Source: JALZUE01 sp051251725
Lineage (GTDB): Bacteria; Pseudomonadota; Gammaproteobacteria; Enterobacterales; Alteromonadaceae
Assembly (NCBI GenBank): GCA_051251725.1
Contig: JBPOFN010000003.1
Location: 165,000 to 228,999 of the forward strand
Direction of reading: 5' to 3'
Length of the DNA: 64,000 nt
Shown here: one piece after another, positions 45,301 to 53,108 of the stretch
Numbering within the stretch: the first letter of the stretch is position 1
How the letters are laid out: every line of letters starts with the position of its first letter
Position numbers and translations under genes: made by a program
Notes under the pieces: generated by a model
The model's input: only the letters and a program-made list of their open reading frames with translations
Database searches by the model: none
Told to the model about the DNA's origin: nothing

Positions 45301-45991
45301 TAAATACAATCCTGCACGTACCTGGACTGCTGAAAACTCAGTAGGTATTGGCGGCGCATATATGTGTGTATATGGTATGGAAGGGCCGGGCGGTTATCAA
45401 TTTGTTGGTCGTACCGCGCAAATGTGGAATCGCTATCGTCAAAACGATGTGTTTGATAAACCATGGCTACTGCGTTTATTTGACCAAATTCGTTTTTACC
45501 CTGTTTCTAATGAAGAGCTTGAAACCATCAGAGCAGATTTTCCTATTGGTAATTGGCAACCAAAAATAGAAGAAAGCGTTATTTCAATGCCAGATTTAGC
45601 CAAAGAATGGTCTAAACAACAACGCGATATTGATAAGTTTGTTGAGCAACGTGAACGCGCTTTCGAACAAGAAATGACTGATTGGAAAAGCAGCGGACAA
45701 TTAAACTATCAAGCTGAAGTAGACACTGCAAAAGATGATACTGAGCTTACGCTAGCTAAAGGAGAATTTGTTATTGAATCTTCAGCTGCAGGTAGCGTTT
45801 GGTTAGTTGAATCAAGTGAAGGTGCAGATCTTGAGTCGGGCGAAAGTATCATTATTTTAGAGTCTATGAAAATGGAAATCGGCATCTCTACTCCAGAGTC
45901 AGCGCAAGTAGTAAAAATACTTGTTGAAGCGGGTCAACAAGTTCAAGCAGGACAAGCCCTTGCCATTTTAAAAAGTAATAGTGAGAAATAA
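42350..45991 (+). CDS. uca: Biotin-dependent guanidine (urea-type) carboxylase
   Basis: About 1213 residues from ATG 42350; a GTG at 42317 in frame is less typical. Domains: biotin carboxylase at about 1-450 (ANRGAIACRIIRTLKKLGIK, ATP-grasp STAGGGGIGMQ, EVNTRLQVEHGITE), AHS2 and AHS1 carboxyltransferase parts at about 470-1030 (PPSGPFDFYSFNLANRL, GLGDVYLGAPVATPLDP), and a biotinyl domain at the C terminus with ESMKMEI. It carboxylates guanidine to carboxyguanidine with ATP and bicarbonate. Enzymes of this kind are often mislabelled urea carboxylase; the guanidine riboswitch and the deiminase genes support guanidine. Which substrate is better cannot be read from sequence with certainty. Confidence 0.92.
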   Translation: MFNTVLIANRGAIACRIIRTLKKLGIKSIAVYAEADRESLHVRQADESFSLGEGSAAQTYLNQDKIISIAQQIGAQAIHPGYGFLSENADFSEKLSKAGICFIGPRPHQMIDFGLKHQARELAEAAGVPLVPGSPLLENVAEVIKFANQVGYPVMLKSTAGGGGIGMQRCDDQSQLEKAFTNVKYLGEQNFSNDGVFLEKFVEKARHIEVQVLGNGCGQVVTLGERDCSSQRRNQKVVEECPAPNLSDDVRFKMFATAKQLMTSINYLNAGTVEYIYDDKSEEFYFLEVNTRLQVEHGITEACFNVDLVEWMLKVAFEEEADLSPIEGLAAQGHAIQARIYAENPVKNFQPSAGLLTQVNWPETGQFENESLRIDHWIEAGLEVSPFFDPMLAKVIVHAADRKLAIEGLDKNLAKTELYGIATNVDYVRQILQTELFQQGKIFTQTLNTIIAVYHGFEVIKPGTMTTIQDYPARSGYWDIGVPPSGPFDFYSFNLANRLLNNTQDAAGLEITIAGPSLQFYTDTQVVICGAEIAISLDGKTYSMNNVIDIKAGQTLCVGEVKSAGARAYMAISGGIQCPDYLGSKSTFTLGKFGGHCGRALRTGDFLALPENVTKVEKATDSSLANISEITAPLTNQWKVRVVYGPHGAPDFFTQDDIKTINQHEWEIHYNSSRTGIRLIGPKPEWARESGGEAGLHPSNIHDNAYAFGTVDFTGDMPVILGPDGPSLGGFVCPFTVISADLWKLGQLKGGDKLSFEVVGLASAKAIEIAQLEQLSTLSQQVIDYPPITLDDLSTPVIDTLITDDGEPDLVFRQAGDKFLLVEYGELVLDLALRARVQALLEAVKKDNITGVMELTPGIRSLQIHYDSLNISVHDLIARVKVLDVALGDTSQLSFNSRIVHLPLSWDDKACQLAIEKYIQSVRKDAPWCPSNLEFIRRINGLTDIEAVKDIVFNASYLVLGLGDVYLGAPVATPLDPCHRLVTTKYNPARTWTAENSVGIGGAYMCVYGMEGPGGYQFVGRTAQMWNRYRQNDVFDKPWLLRLFDQIRFYPVSNEELETIRADFPIGNWQPKIEESVISMPDLAKEWSKQQRDIDKFVEQRERAFEQEMTDWKSSGQLNYQAEVDTAKDDTELTLAKGEFVIESSAAGSVWLVESSEGADLESGESIIILESMKMEIGISTPESAQVVKILVEAGQQVQAGQALAILKSNSEK

Positions 45992-45992
45992 T

Positions 45993-47777
45993 ATGAATTT
46001 AAGTATTTCAGTATTAAAAAAAGCTTATCAAGAAAAACAAACATCTCCGGTAGAGCTTTTCGCAGCGCTAAGAGAAAAAGCTGAAAAACTAGAAAACGTG
46101 TGGATTCACTTGTTATCAGAAAGCGAGCTACAACCTTACCTTGATAACTTGTTGCAAAAAGCACCTGAAAACTATCCGCTTTGGGGGGTACCATTCGCCA
46201 TTAAAGATAATATAGATTTAGTCGGAATTCCAACAACCGCTGCCTGCCCAGAGTTTAGTTATGTACCAGAAAAGTCAGCGCATGTTGTTGAATTACTGAT
46301 CAATGCAGGTGCGATACCTTTAGGTAAAACCAATCTAGATCAGTTTGCTACAGGCTTAGTCGGCACGCGTTCACCTTATGGGGCTACGCCAAATGCTTTT
46401 GATAAAAATTACATTTCAGGTGGCTCTAGTTCTGGCTCTGCTGTTTCTACTGCATCAGGTGTTGTCTCGTTTGCATTAGGCACTGATACGGCAGGTTCGG
46501 GTAGAGTGCCTGCTTGCTTTAATAATCTCGTAGGCTTAAAACCGAGTAAAGGCTTACTGTCGAATTCAGGGTTAGTGCCTGCTTGTAAAAGTATTGATTG
46601 TATTAGTATTTTTAGCTTAACAGCGGATGATGCACGTACTGTATTTTCAATCGCGGCTGATTATGATGAAAGTGATTGTTTCTCTCGCCTTAACCCTATA
46701 ACTAATAAAGGCTGTGTTGAGTTAGCGTCAGACTTTACCTTTGCGGTACCATTAACTGATCAATTAACCTTTTTTGGTGATGATGATTATCAGCAAGGTT
46801 TTACCTCAGCTATTGAGCAGTTAGTTTCTATGGGGGGGAGTAAGATTGAAATCGATTTTTCTCCAATGTTAGATGCTGCTCGTTTGTTATATGAAGGACC
46901 TTGGGTGGCTGAGCGATATTTGGCAACAGAAGATATTTTACTGAATAAACCCGAAGCTATGATGAACGTTACGCGTACTATCATCTCTGCCGGTGCAACG
47001 CCTAAAGCGACTGACAGCTTTGCGGCTATGTATAAGTTACAAGCATTGAAGAAACTAGCTGATAAACTTGTCAATAGTGTTGATGTGATTGTGACGCCTA
47101 CTGCAGGTCGTCATTTTACTTTAGCTGAGATTGAAGAAGAGCCTATTGCTCGTAATTCACAACTTGGTTATTACACAAATTTTATGAATTTATTAGATTT
47201 TGCAGCAATAGCAGTACCAACTAGTTTTACTAAAAATAATATGCCTTTTGGTATCACATTATTTAGTGATGCGATGACTGATCAAAAGCTATTAACGCTT
47301 GCTAAGCGTATCCAAGATACTACTCAATTGCCACTAGGCGCTACCCAGAACCCATATCAAATTACTGAAAATACACTTGCTAAAAGCAAAGGTTTTATTG
47401 ATGTTGTGGTATGTGGTGCGCATTTGTCAGGCATGGTATTAAATCATCAATTAACAGAGCGCGGCGGATCATTAAAGCAAGTAACTGAATCTTCAGCTGC
47501 TTACCGTATGTATGCTGTGCCGGGTAACGTTGAACGACCTGCGATGATACGTGATGAAGAAAATGGCGAAGCCTTTGCTATTGAAGTATGGTCACTGCCC
47601 ATTGCGGAGTTTGGCTCTTTTGTAGAAGGTATTGCCCAACCACTAGGCATAGGTAAAGTAGAGTTAGCCTCTGGAAAATATGTCACCGGCTTTATTGCTG
47701 AGGGCTATGCCAAAAAATTAGGGGAAGATATTACGCACTTTAAAGGCTGGCGAGCATACCAAGCACAAAAAAAATAA
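45993..47777 (+). CDS. atzF: Allophanate hydrolase
   Basis: 594 residues from ATG 45993, one base after the carboxylase stop, so translation is coupled. Amidase-signature core: Lys in FAIKDNIDLVG, SGGSSSGSAVSTA, and GTDTAGSGRVPACFNNLVGL (Ser-cisSer-Lys triad). The C-terminal domain of about 130 residues (FIDVVVCGAHLSGMVLNHQL ... GFIAEGYAKKLGEDITHF GGW-like ending) is characteristic of AtzF/DUR1,2 hydrolases. It converts allophanate to ammonia and carbon dioxide, completing nitrogen release from guanidine. A terminator follows 26 bases after the stop. Confidence 0.94.
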   Translation: MNLSISVLKKAYQEKQTSPVELFAALREKAEKLENVWIHLLSESELQPYLDNLLQKAPENYPLWGVPFAIKDNIDLVGIPTTAACPEFSYVPEKSAHVVELLINAGAIPLGKTNLDQFATGLVGTRSPYGATPNAFDKNYISGGSSSGSAVSTASGVVSFALGTDTAGSGRVPACFNNLVGLKPSKGLLSNSGLVPACKSIDCISIFSLTADDARTVFSIAADYDESDCFSRLNPITNKGCVELASDFTFAVPLTDQLTFFGDDDYQQGFTSAIEQLVSMGGSKIEIDFSPMLDAARLLYEGPWVAERYLATEDILLNKPEAMMNVTRTIISAGATPKATDSFAAMYKLQALKKLADKLVNSVDVIVTPTAGRHFTLAEIEEEPIARNSQLGYYTNFMNLLDFAAIAVPTSFTKNNMPFGITLFSDAMTDQKLLTLAKRIQDTTQLPLGATQNPYQITENTLAKSKGFIDVVVCGAHLSGMVLNHQLTERGGSLKQVTESSAAYRMYAVPGNVERPAMIRDEENGEAFAIEVWSLPIAEFGSFVEGIAQPLGIGKVELASGKYVTGFIAEGYAKKLGEDITHFKGWRAYQAQKK

Positions 47778-47802
47778 CGGTAATAAGGTTAGAATAAATC
47801 AT

Positions 47803-47835
47803 AAAAGCGACTTACTCTTTGATAAGTCGCTTTTT
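47803..47835 (+). terminator. Rho-independent terminator of the guanidine operon
   Basis: AAAAGCGACTTA at 47803-47814 and TAAGTCGCTTTTT ending at 47835 form a perfect 12-base stem with a T tail. Confidence 0.92.
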
Positions 47836-47962
47836 GTTGAAGTGATAACACATCTGTCAGTAGTATTCTCTCTATCTAGCTAAGTGCTCTGTAGCTTAAT
47901 ACGAAACATGACGTTAGCTATGTTTATTTAACGACAATAATCTGACAAAGCGGGCACAAATA

Positions 47963-48733
47963 TTACAATGTTAATCTCGACCTAATAAAATCAATAAATG
48001 CTGTAACTCTTTCAGCAACCGCGGAAGATTTATAGTAAACAGCATTTACTAACTCACGATCTGTACCAATTACCCGATATGGTTCAAGCAGTGATATTAG
48101 TCGACCCGATGCGATATCTGTATTAACCATAAAGCCAGATAGACAAGTGATACCACTGCTAGATAAAGCTAGCTGCCGAATGGTTTCGCCATTACTCGCT
48201 GTCATAGTAGGATTTATGTTATCCAAGCCTTTCACAGGCCATTGGTTGAGTGATTTGATATTTGAGAAACCAATTAACTTATGAGTTTTAAGTTCATCAG
48301 GTGTTTTTGGTAACCCATTTTGTGTTATATATTCAGGTGATGCGACAATAAAAAGAGGGCTTTTTCCTAAGGCGCTAGCATGTAAAGTTGAATCTTCTAA
48401 TTTTCCAATTCTTATTGCAACATCAGTACGTTTTTCAATTAAATCAACGATCCCCTCGTTAGAGTTCAATTCAATTTCTATTTCAGGGTAAGCCTTAGTA
48501 AACGCATTTATATGAGGTGTCAATTGGTGAAATATAAAAGGACTAGCAGCGTCGACACGCAATTTACCTTGAGGCACTTTCCCTTTAACAATAAGGTCTG
48601 ATTCCGCACTTTGGATTTTTTGTAAACCTATACTCACCGCATCGATAAATTTTTTACCTTCATCTGTGAGCATCACTCGCCTAGTAGTCCTAATTAAAAT
48701 AGCCGTGTTAAGGGCTTTTTCAATTTTAGTCAC
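47963..48733 (-). pseudogene. LysR-family regulator lacking its DNA-binding start
   Basis: About 256 residues beginning inside the winged helix (VTKIEKALNTAILIRTTRRV, MLTDEGKKFIDA). The first 40 or so residues with the recognition helix are missing: upstream in frame lie KKCRS, then a stop at about 48750, and 23 bases further the dispersed repeat. The effector domain is intact (VRIGKLEDSTLHASALGKSP, CLSGFMVNTDIASGRLI). It cannot bind DNA as it stands. It lies convergent to the guanidine operon; before truncation it may have regulated a gene to its right. Confidence 0.75.
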
Positions 48734-48772
48734 TGAGCGGCACTTTTTTACTTAAAAGCTAATGCCGGCTAA

Positions 48773-48819
48773 TGGCTAGCTGAAGAACTCTCTGATGATC
48801 ACTGGCTTAATGTTAACAA
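48773..48819 (+). repeat. Dispersed coding-like repeat, copy 2
   Basis: 47 bases identical in sequence to the start of copy 1 at 24641 (TGGCTAGCTGAAGAACTCTC onward), then different sequence after GTTAACAA. It lies at the broken 5' end of the LysR gene. Confidence 0.8.
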
Positions 48820-48887
48820 AGCAGACATGCATTATTCGCACAGAATAACAACGACAGTTCGCCAAAAGAAGGCATATTGTTTAATAT

Positions 48888-49082
48888 TTACCCTTTGGGC
48901 AAAAACAATTCTTCAATGCGTTGTCCAAAAGCATCCGCAAGGGCAAAAGCAAGAGTTAAAGAGGGGGCGTGCTTGCCCGTTTCAATTGCATTGATTGCTT
49001 GACGCGACACTCCTAGTTTTTCCGCAAGGTCTGCTTGAGACCAGCCTTTTTCTGCGCGAAGTACCCGTAGCCTATTCTTCAT
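48888..49082 (-). CDS. Small Xre-type repressor
   Basis: 64 residues, all helix-turn-helix: LRAEKGWSQADLAEKLGVSR then QAINAIETGKHAPSLTLAFA and a short tail ending EELFLPKG. This is the YozG/Xre small-repressor type, normally encoded with a small membrane protein. Its start overlaps the end of the 49072-49479 gene by 11 bases, a coupled pair. The palindromes at 49527 and 49546 upstream of the pair are probable operators. Confidence 0.88.
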   Translation of the reverse strand: MKNRLRVLRAEKGWSQADLAEKLGVSRQAINAIETGKHAPSLTLAFALADAFGQRIEELFLPKG

Positions 49083-49479
49083 GACTATCGCCTTCTAGCA
49101 GAATAATCTGTGCTATACCAAAGATAACAGCGATTGCTGGTAACATAAAGGCGGGGCTAAAGCTTGGCACCTCAACCATTTCTGCCAGCAACCCATAAGC
49201 CATTGCCACACAGCCAACAACACCTACAGCCCAAAGCAAACTTTCACCCATTACGCTCTGGATATACTCATCCAATGACCGATAATGATTTATGACCAAT
49301 CGTAATAAAAATATCACTGGCACCACAGGAGTCATAGCGAGAAACCCTGTGCTGTATATAGACAAATCGTTGGTCTCATTTAATACCACTGACAATCCTA
49401 AAACTGCAAGAAACATTGCTATATGTATCATAAATTTAATTAGGAACATCTTTTCTTTTTTATCTAATTCATTACTCAT
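49072..49479 (-). CDS. Four-helix membrane protein partnered with an Xre repressor
   Basis: 135 residues with hydrophobic segments at about 15-32, 44-62, 82-99 and 107-127 (LIKFMIHIAMFLAVLGLSVV, SLLWAVGVVGCVAMAYGLLA). Size, topology and coupling to a 64-residue Xre protein fit the DUF2178-type membrane proteins. Function is not known; in some bacteria such pairs respond to envelope stress. AAATGAG-like purines precede the ATG. Confidence 0.7.
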   Translation of the reverse strand: MSNELDKKEKMFLIKFMIHIAMFLAVLGLSVVLNETNDLSIYSTGFLAMTPVVPVIFLLRLVINHYRSLDEYIQSVMGESLLWAVGVVGCVAMAYGLLAEMVEVPSFSPAFMLPAIAVIFGIAQIILLEGDSHEE

Positions 49480-49526
49480 TTTAATCTCCTGTCTTTACCT
49501 TGCTATCGTTAATCAACTATCTGATC

Positions 49527-49569
49527 ATGTCACCAGTTCATGACATAATGTAAGGTAAGTATTACATTA
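49527..49569. promoter_or_regulatory. Two adjoining palindromes in front of the Xre operon
   Basis: ATGTCA/TGACAT (49527-49532 and 49541-49546) and TAATGTAA/TTACATTA (49546-49553 and 49562-49569), both perfect, with 8-base spacers, 48 to 90 bases upstream of the start at 49479. Likely operators for the small Xre protein. Confidence 0.55.
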
Positions 49570-49850
49570 GACTTAATGTGTGTCAAGTATAGCTGACATA
49601 AAGACAGGTGTTACTTACATACCCCTAATAATTAAAAATTAGAATCAAGGAAAGCTAAATTACTAAAATAGTCGTTTTTTGTTTTAAAAACGGAAATTTT
49701 TACGGCTGCAATGAGCTTGAACCCGCGTCACAAATGGGTTGAAAATTTTGGTTTAATATTACCCTTAGTATGATCATGGCATCACAAAAGGTCGATGTCC
49801 GCTTCAGGCTCTGAGCTGCCGTTAGTAACTCAAAAATTAATGTCCGCAAT

Positions 49851-49904
49851 TGGCTAGCTGAAGAAATCTCTGATGATCACTGGCTTAATGTTAACAATGA
49901 TACG
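49851..49904 (+). repeat. Dispersed coding-like repeat, copy 3
   Basis: Matches copy 1 at 53 of 54 positions (one change, CTC to ATC). In frame it encodes WLAEEISDDHWLNVNNDT and continues IADLSLSRFYDSSARLL to a stop near 49985; downstream of the core it keeps protein-level similarity to copy 1 (VAD versus IAD with synonymous GCG/GCT). Confidence 0.8.
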
Positions 49905-50090
49905 ATTGCTGACCTTTCACTATCTCGGTTTTATGACTCGTCTGCACGCCTGCTGTTTTTTTTCTGGGAATTTATCTCAAATTAACCACTGTTTTATCCT
50001 TAACTAAAGATATTTAGTTAGGGGAATTAAATAAAGCGGTAATTGCTATATGACGAATCAAGAGAAAATATGAGCCTATATTTTTAAATA

Positions 50091-50117
50091 AAAAAACCGC
50101 TTTATTAGCGGTTTTTT
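50091..50117. terminator. Terminator after higBA
   Basis: AAAAAACCGC at 50091-50100 and GCGGTTTTTT at 50108-50117, a perfect 10-base stem with a 7-base loop, usable in both directions and 3 bases from the higA stop. Confidence 0.9.
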
Positions 50118-50119
50118 GT

Positions 50120-50497
50120 TTACGCGTAAGCAACTGGGCTCCGTTGCTTGCATGTGTGTTTAACAGCAGGGTCCCGGTATCGAATGAGATTATCACGCGC
50201 AGGGCGTTTTGCGTTCTCATATAAATCGTATTGAGTTTGATAATGTAGCCAAGCATGAGCGCTTAGATTAGTACAGGCCTCAAGTTTGCGGGCTAACTCC
50301 ACACCAATATGAACGTGTTCATTAATAAATCGCGATAAATGTTTTGTAGAAACATCTAAAATAGCGGCGACTTCTGGGCGCGTTAATGAAGTACCTTCAA
50401 TAAATCTGCGTTTAAATATTGAACCAGGATGAGGTCTTCGTAACTGCTCTGGACGGATTACCTCTTCAGACTCTGTAACAAATGCTGGGATACTCAT
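50120..50497 (-). CDS. higA: HigA-type antitoxin
   Basis: 125 residues. HPGSIFKRRFIEGTSLTRPE is the usual start of the HigA domain, followed by helix-turn-helix VAAILDVSTKHLSRFINEHV and AWLHYQTQYDLYENA. N- and C-terminal extensions of about 25 residues are present. It overlaps the toxin gene by 4 bases (ATGA type), toxin first, as in higBA. It should neutralise the toxin and bind the paired palindromes at 50820 and 50852. Confidence 0.9.
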   Translation of the reverse strand: MSIPAFVTESEEVIRPEQLRRPHPGSIFKRRFIEGTSLTRPEVAAILDVSTKHLSRFINEHVHIGVELARKLEACTNLSAHAWLHYQTQYDLYENAKRPARDNLIRYRDPAVKHTCKQRSPVAYA

Positions 50498-50787
50498 GGG
50501 TTATACTCCCGTAAATCAACGTTATAACAATCACCCTGCCAAAAATCACAAGTAACTGCTCCGCAAGGTTCGGTATTATTGACTGTAATGGTTACTGACC
50601 AAGCTTGTTCGTGATCAGGGTTATATTGGATAGCTCCAAGATCTTCTAGATCCTCAGGTACATGAGCTGCATCAATATCAAATAATATATCAACTACTTG
50701 ATGGCGGTACCCTATTGGTAAAACACCATTATTTCCAGTCTGCCATACTATTTTTAGCTTATCAGATTTTATTGTTTTTATGCTCAT
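50494..50787 (-). CDS. higB: Divergent HigB-type toxin
   Basis: 97 residues. IKSDKLKIVWQTGNNGVLPI corresponds to the HigB opening and CDFWQGDCYNVDLREY to its closing (FxxGDAYDVEIVDYH), but the middle is acidic and shares few basic residues with typical HigB or RelE nucleases. RelE-superfamily HigB cuts mRNA on the ribosome. Position before higA and the operators support the assignment; the diverged middle makes an altered or weakened activity possible. Confidence 0.65.
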   Translation of the reverse strand: MSIKTIKSDKLKIVWQTGNNGVLPIGYRHQVVDILFDIDAAHVPEDLEDLGAIQYNPDHEQAWSVTITVNNTEPCGAVTCDFWQGDCYNVDLREYNP

Positions 50788-50819
50788 ACTTGAATCTATA
50801 GCTAATTTTCATGTTTAAT

Positions 50820-50868
50820 ATTACCTTAGAGGTAATGCTAAATCAATGATTATTACCTCTAAGGTTAT
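50820..50868. promoter_or_regulatory. Two oppositely oriented 17-base operators of higBA
   Basis: ATTACCTTAGAGGTAAT at 50820-50836 and ATTACCTCTAAGGTTAT at 50852-50868. The second is the reverse complement of the first with one mismatch, and each is itself an inverted repeat (ATTACC/GGTAAT). A further half site GAGGTAAT follows at about 50878. Spacing of centres is 32 bases, about three helical turns. Confidence 0.7.
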
Positions 50869-51346
50869 TTAGTTGATGAGGTAATGGTATTAAAGCCGCT
50901 CTACCACTACACAAAGCAGAGGCTTTTTATTTTCTAGCTCATATCTGATAATACAGAGTAGGTTTATATTTAATCTGATAGGCAGCTATGAGCTTGAATT
51001 TAGCAATCAAAAAAATGTAAATTCGAGAAATATAGCTCATTTTAAATAAGCCACTTTTTCGCTAAGGCTTTAGCTTGCTATTAAGAATGTTATGTCAATG
51101 ACCGCTTTTGACAGTATTGTAATTTCTGACGTGGCAAAGTTATATGTAATTTAATGGTTGCACAGAATGTAATTTGGGGCTGACCTACATGTTACTTTCC
51201 AATGTCTTTCGGCATTAAAATGTCTCAAAATTAATGAAATTGGTATAACACGGCATAAAGTGTTTCTGAACCAGCCGTCCTCAACGAGCATATTGAGAAG
51301 GCTTAGGTATAAACTAGCTAACTTTCTAAATTTTGGGCGTTAGCTA
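50869..51346. other. Intergenic region downstream of ppsR
   Basis: No credible gene. It contains scattered A+T-rich sequence and no recognised hairpin apart from the higBA operators to its left. Confidence 0.35.
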
Positions 51347-52192
51347 TTATCGTTCAATTTTAAAATGTTCAAGTATTTTTGCCGACATTTCTTCTACTGA
51401 ATGATTAGATGAGTCGATAAACGGTATATTTTCTTTACGGTACATACTATGAGTAGAAGATATTTCTAACTTACATTGTGCCATTGATGCATACGAGCTA
51501 TTCATTCTGCGCTCTGATCGTATTTGGTGTAATTGAGTTTGGTTAATAGTTAAGCCAAACAGCTTAGGTTTTAGTTCTTTAAGAAACTTTGGTAGTTTAA
51601 GGTCAAACATATCATCGGCTGTAAAAGGATAGTTAGCTACCTTAACGCCATAATGCATTGCCAAGTAGACACTGGTCGGTGTTTTTCCTGTGCGTGATAC
51701 ACCAATTAGGATGATATCAGCAGATTTAAGTTTGCTGAGGTTGGCACCGTCATCAGCTTCGAGGGTAAAGTTAACCGCCGCCATCCGATTATTGTATTTT
51801 GAGGCACTAATAGTATGAGCTTTATGACCATTTGTTGATAATTTGAGTCCTAATTCTGACTGTAATACCCTCGAATAGTAACCTAAAAAATCAAAATAAA
51901 TACAATGGGCGCTTTTAACTATTTCTCTAACGGTTTCCTTATCATAGGTATGAAATACAATAGGGAGTTCTCCTGATTCACGATATTGAGCTTCAATTAA
52001 TGCTTTAACTTCATGTGCCTTCTCATTGTTTTCAACAAAAGGTATTGAAACTGAATCATATTCCGCTGAAAAAACGGAGAATAAAGCTTGGCCAAAAACT
52101 TCGGCCGTAATCGCCGTACCGTCTGAAATATAAAAAACAGATAATTTTTTGTCTCGAAAATTAGTTATCTGCTCAGGGGTCAGTAAATCCAT
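51347..52192 (-). CDS. ppsR: PEP synthase regulatory protein (kinase/pyrophosphorylase)
   Basis: 281 residues, DUF299 family. It inactivates PpsA with ADP by phosphorylating the active-site threonine and reactivates it with phosphate. N terminus LSVFYISDGTAITAEVFGQA and P-loop IILIGVSRTGKTPTSVYLAM are diagnostic; GLTINQTQLHQIRSERR follows. It is transcribed divergently from ppsA across 916 bases, the standard pairing. A switch responding to the energy state would be useful for a bacterium that alternates lactate or amino-acid use with sugar use. Confidence 0.95.
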   Translation of the reverse strand: MDLLTPEQITNFRDKKLSVFYISDGTAITAEVFGQALFSVFSAEYDSVSIPFVENNEKAHEVKALIEAQYRESGELPIVFHTYDKETVREIVKSAHCIYFDFLGYYSRVLQSELGLKLSTNGHKAHTISASKYNNRMAAVNFTLEADDGANLSKLKSADIILIGVSRTGKTPTSVYLAMHYGVKVANYPFTADDMFDLKLPKFLKELKPKLFGLTINQTQLHQIRSERRMNSSYASMAQCKLEISSTHSMYRKENIPFIDSSNHSVEEMSAKILEHFKIER

Positions 52193-53108
52193 TATTAAAT
52201 CCTCTTACTTAATGAAACTCAGATGGTTATTATTCATACCCGCTACACTCAATTATTGCTTTCTTCTACTGGTAAAAACACATCAGGTCTGCCTTGCTCT
52301 CAATCTCACTAGCCAGCTATTGTTCAATTAAGTGTATAGCCCTGAAATATTTTTATTTGGTGTACAAGATCACCAACTTAATGATTCGGTATGATATTTA
52401 TCCATCAAACATATTCGTGTTATTAGTGCAGGAGTTAAGTGTTCGACCAACAGATATTGTTAGGGGTAACGCGAGCCTGCAATATTTGTAAGCGTAAATC
52501 ATTATTTTATAAAATGACTTTTATTACAGCTAAACGCTTGAGTTGACACATTATTACCTATCTCTGTATTTTGCTTTTTTACGCTTATATTCAAATCTTT
52601 TATATTTAAAATCTAACAAGCCTGTATTAATACATATAAAACCATTAATGTACCACAAGTAATATAATGACCTATATATAGATTACTTTACCCCGTTCGT
52701 TAGGTTTTTTCCAATGTTATCATTTACCGTTATATTGTCTAACACTTTACGTTAACGTTAATGCAATAATTGCTAACGTAAATTTAATTGTTCTTTATCA
52801 GTCACTTGAAATAATTAATAGGTTGTTTATATGGACTAAGATAAATTTTAAACAATTTAAATATTAAATTTTTAATTATTATGATTTCTATAGGTAAGCA
52901 ATTAACAAATTTCTAGTTGCGTTTTATATGAGAAGTGTTATTTTATATATAGTTCATTGCTTGTTTGGAATTTAATTTTCAGCCATTGTTCTCTTTGTTT
53001 AACTTTAGTAAATGAATAGTTAAACAAAGAATTAATGCTTTGGAAGTAATGTGCAGATTTATTCGTTAATTTTTATATCAGGTTTTTCTTAAATGGGGAT
53101 TTAAGCAA
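52193..53108. other. Long divergent regulatory region between ppsR and ppsA
   Basis: 916 bases without a credible gene. Very A+T-rich. TACCCGCTACAC near 52231 resembles one end of the MITE at 29101, but no partner end was seen. No confident HexR or Cra site was found by eye. Confidence 0.4.

Noticed and set aside
52226..52260. TACCCGCTACAC as another MITE end
   Set aside because: Only a partial match and no partner repeat was seen.
52294..52491. Small plus-strand open frame upstream of ppsA
   Set aside because: No ribosome site, odd composition, no recognised domain.
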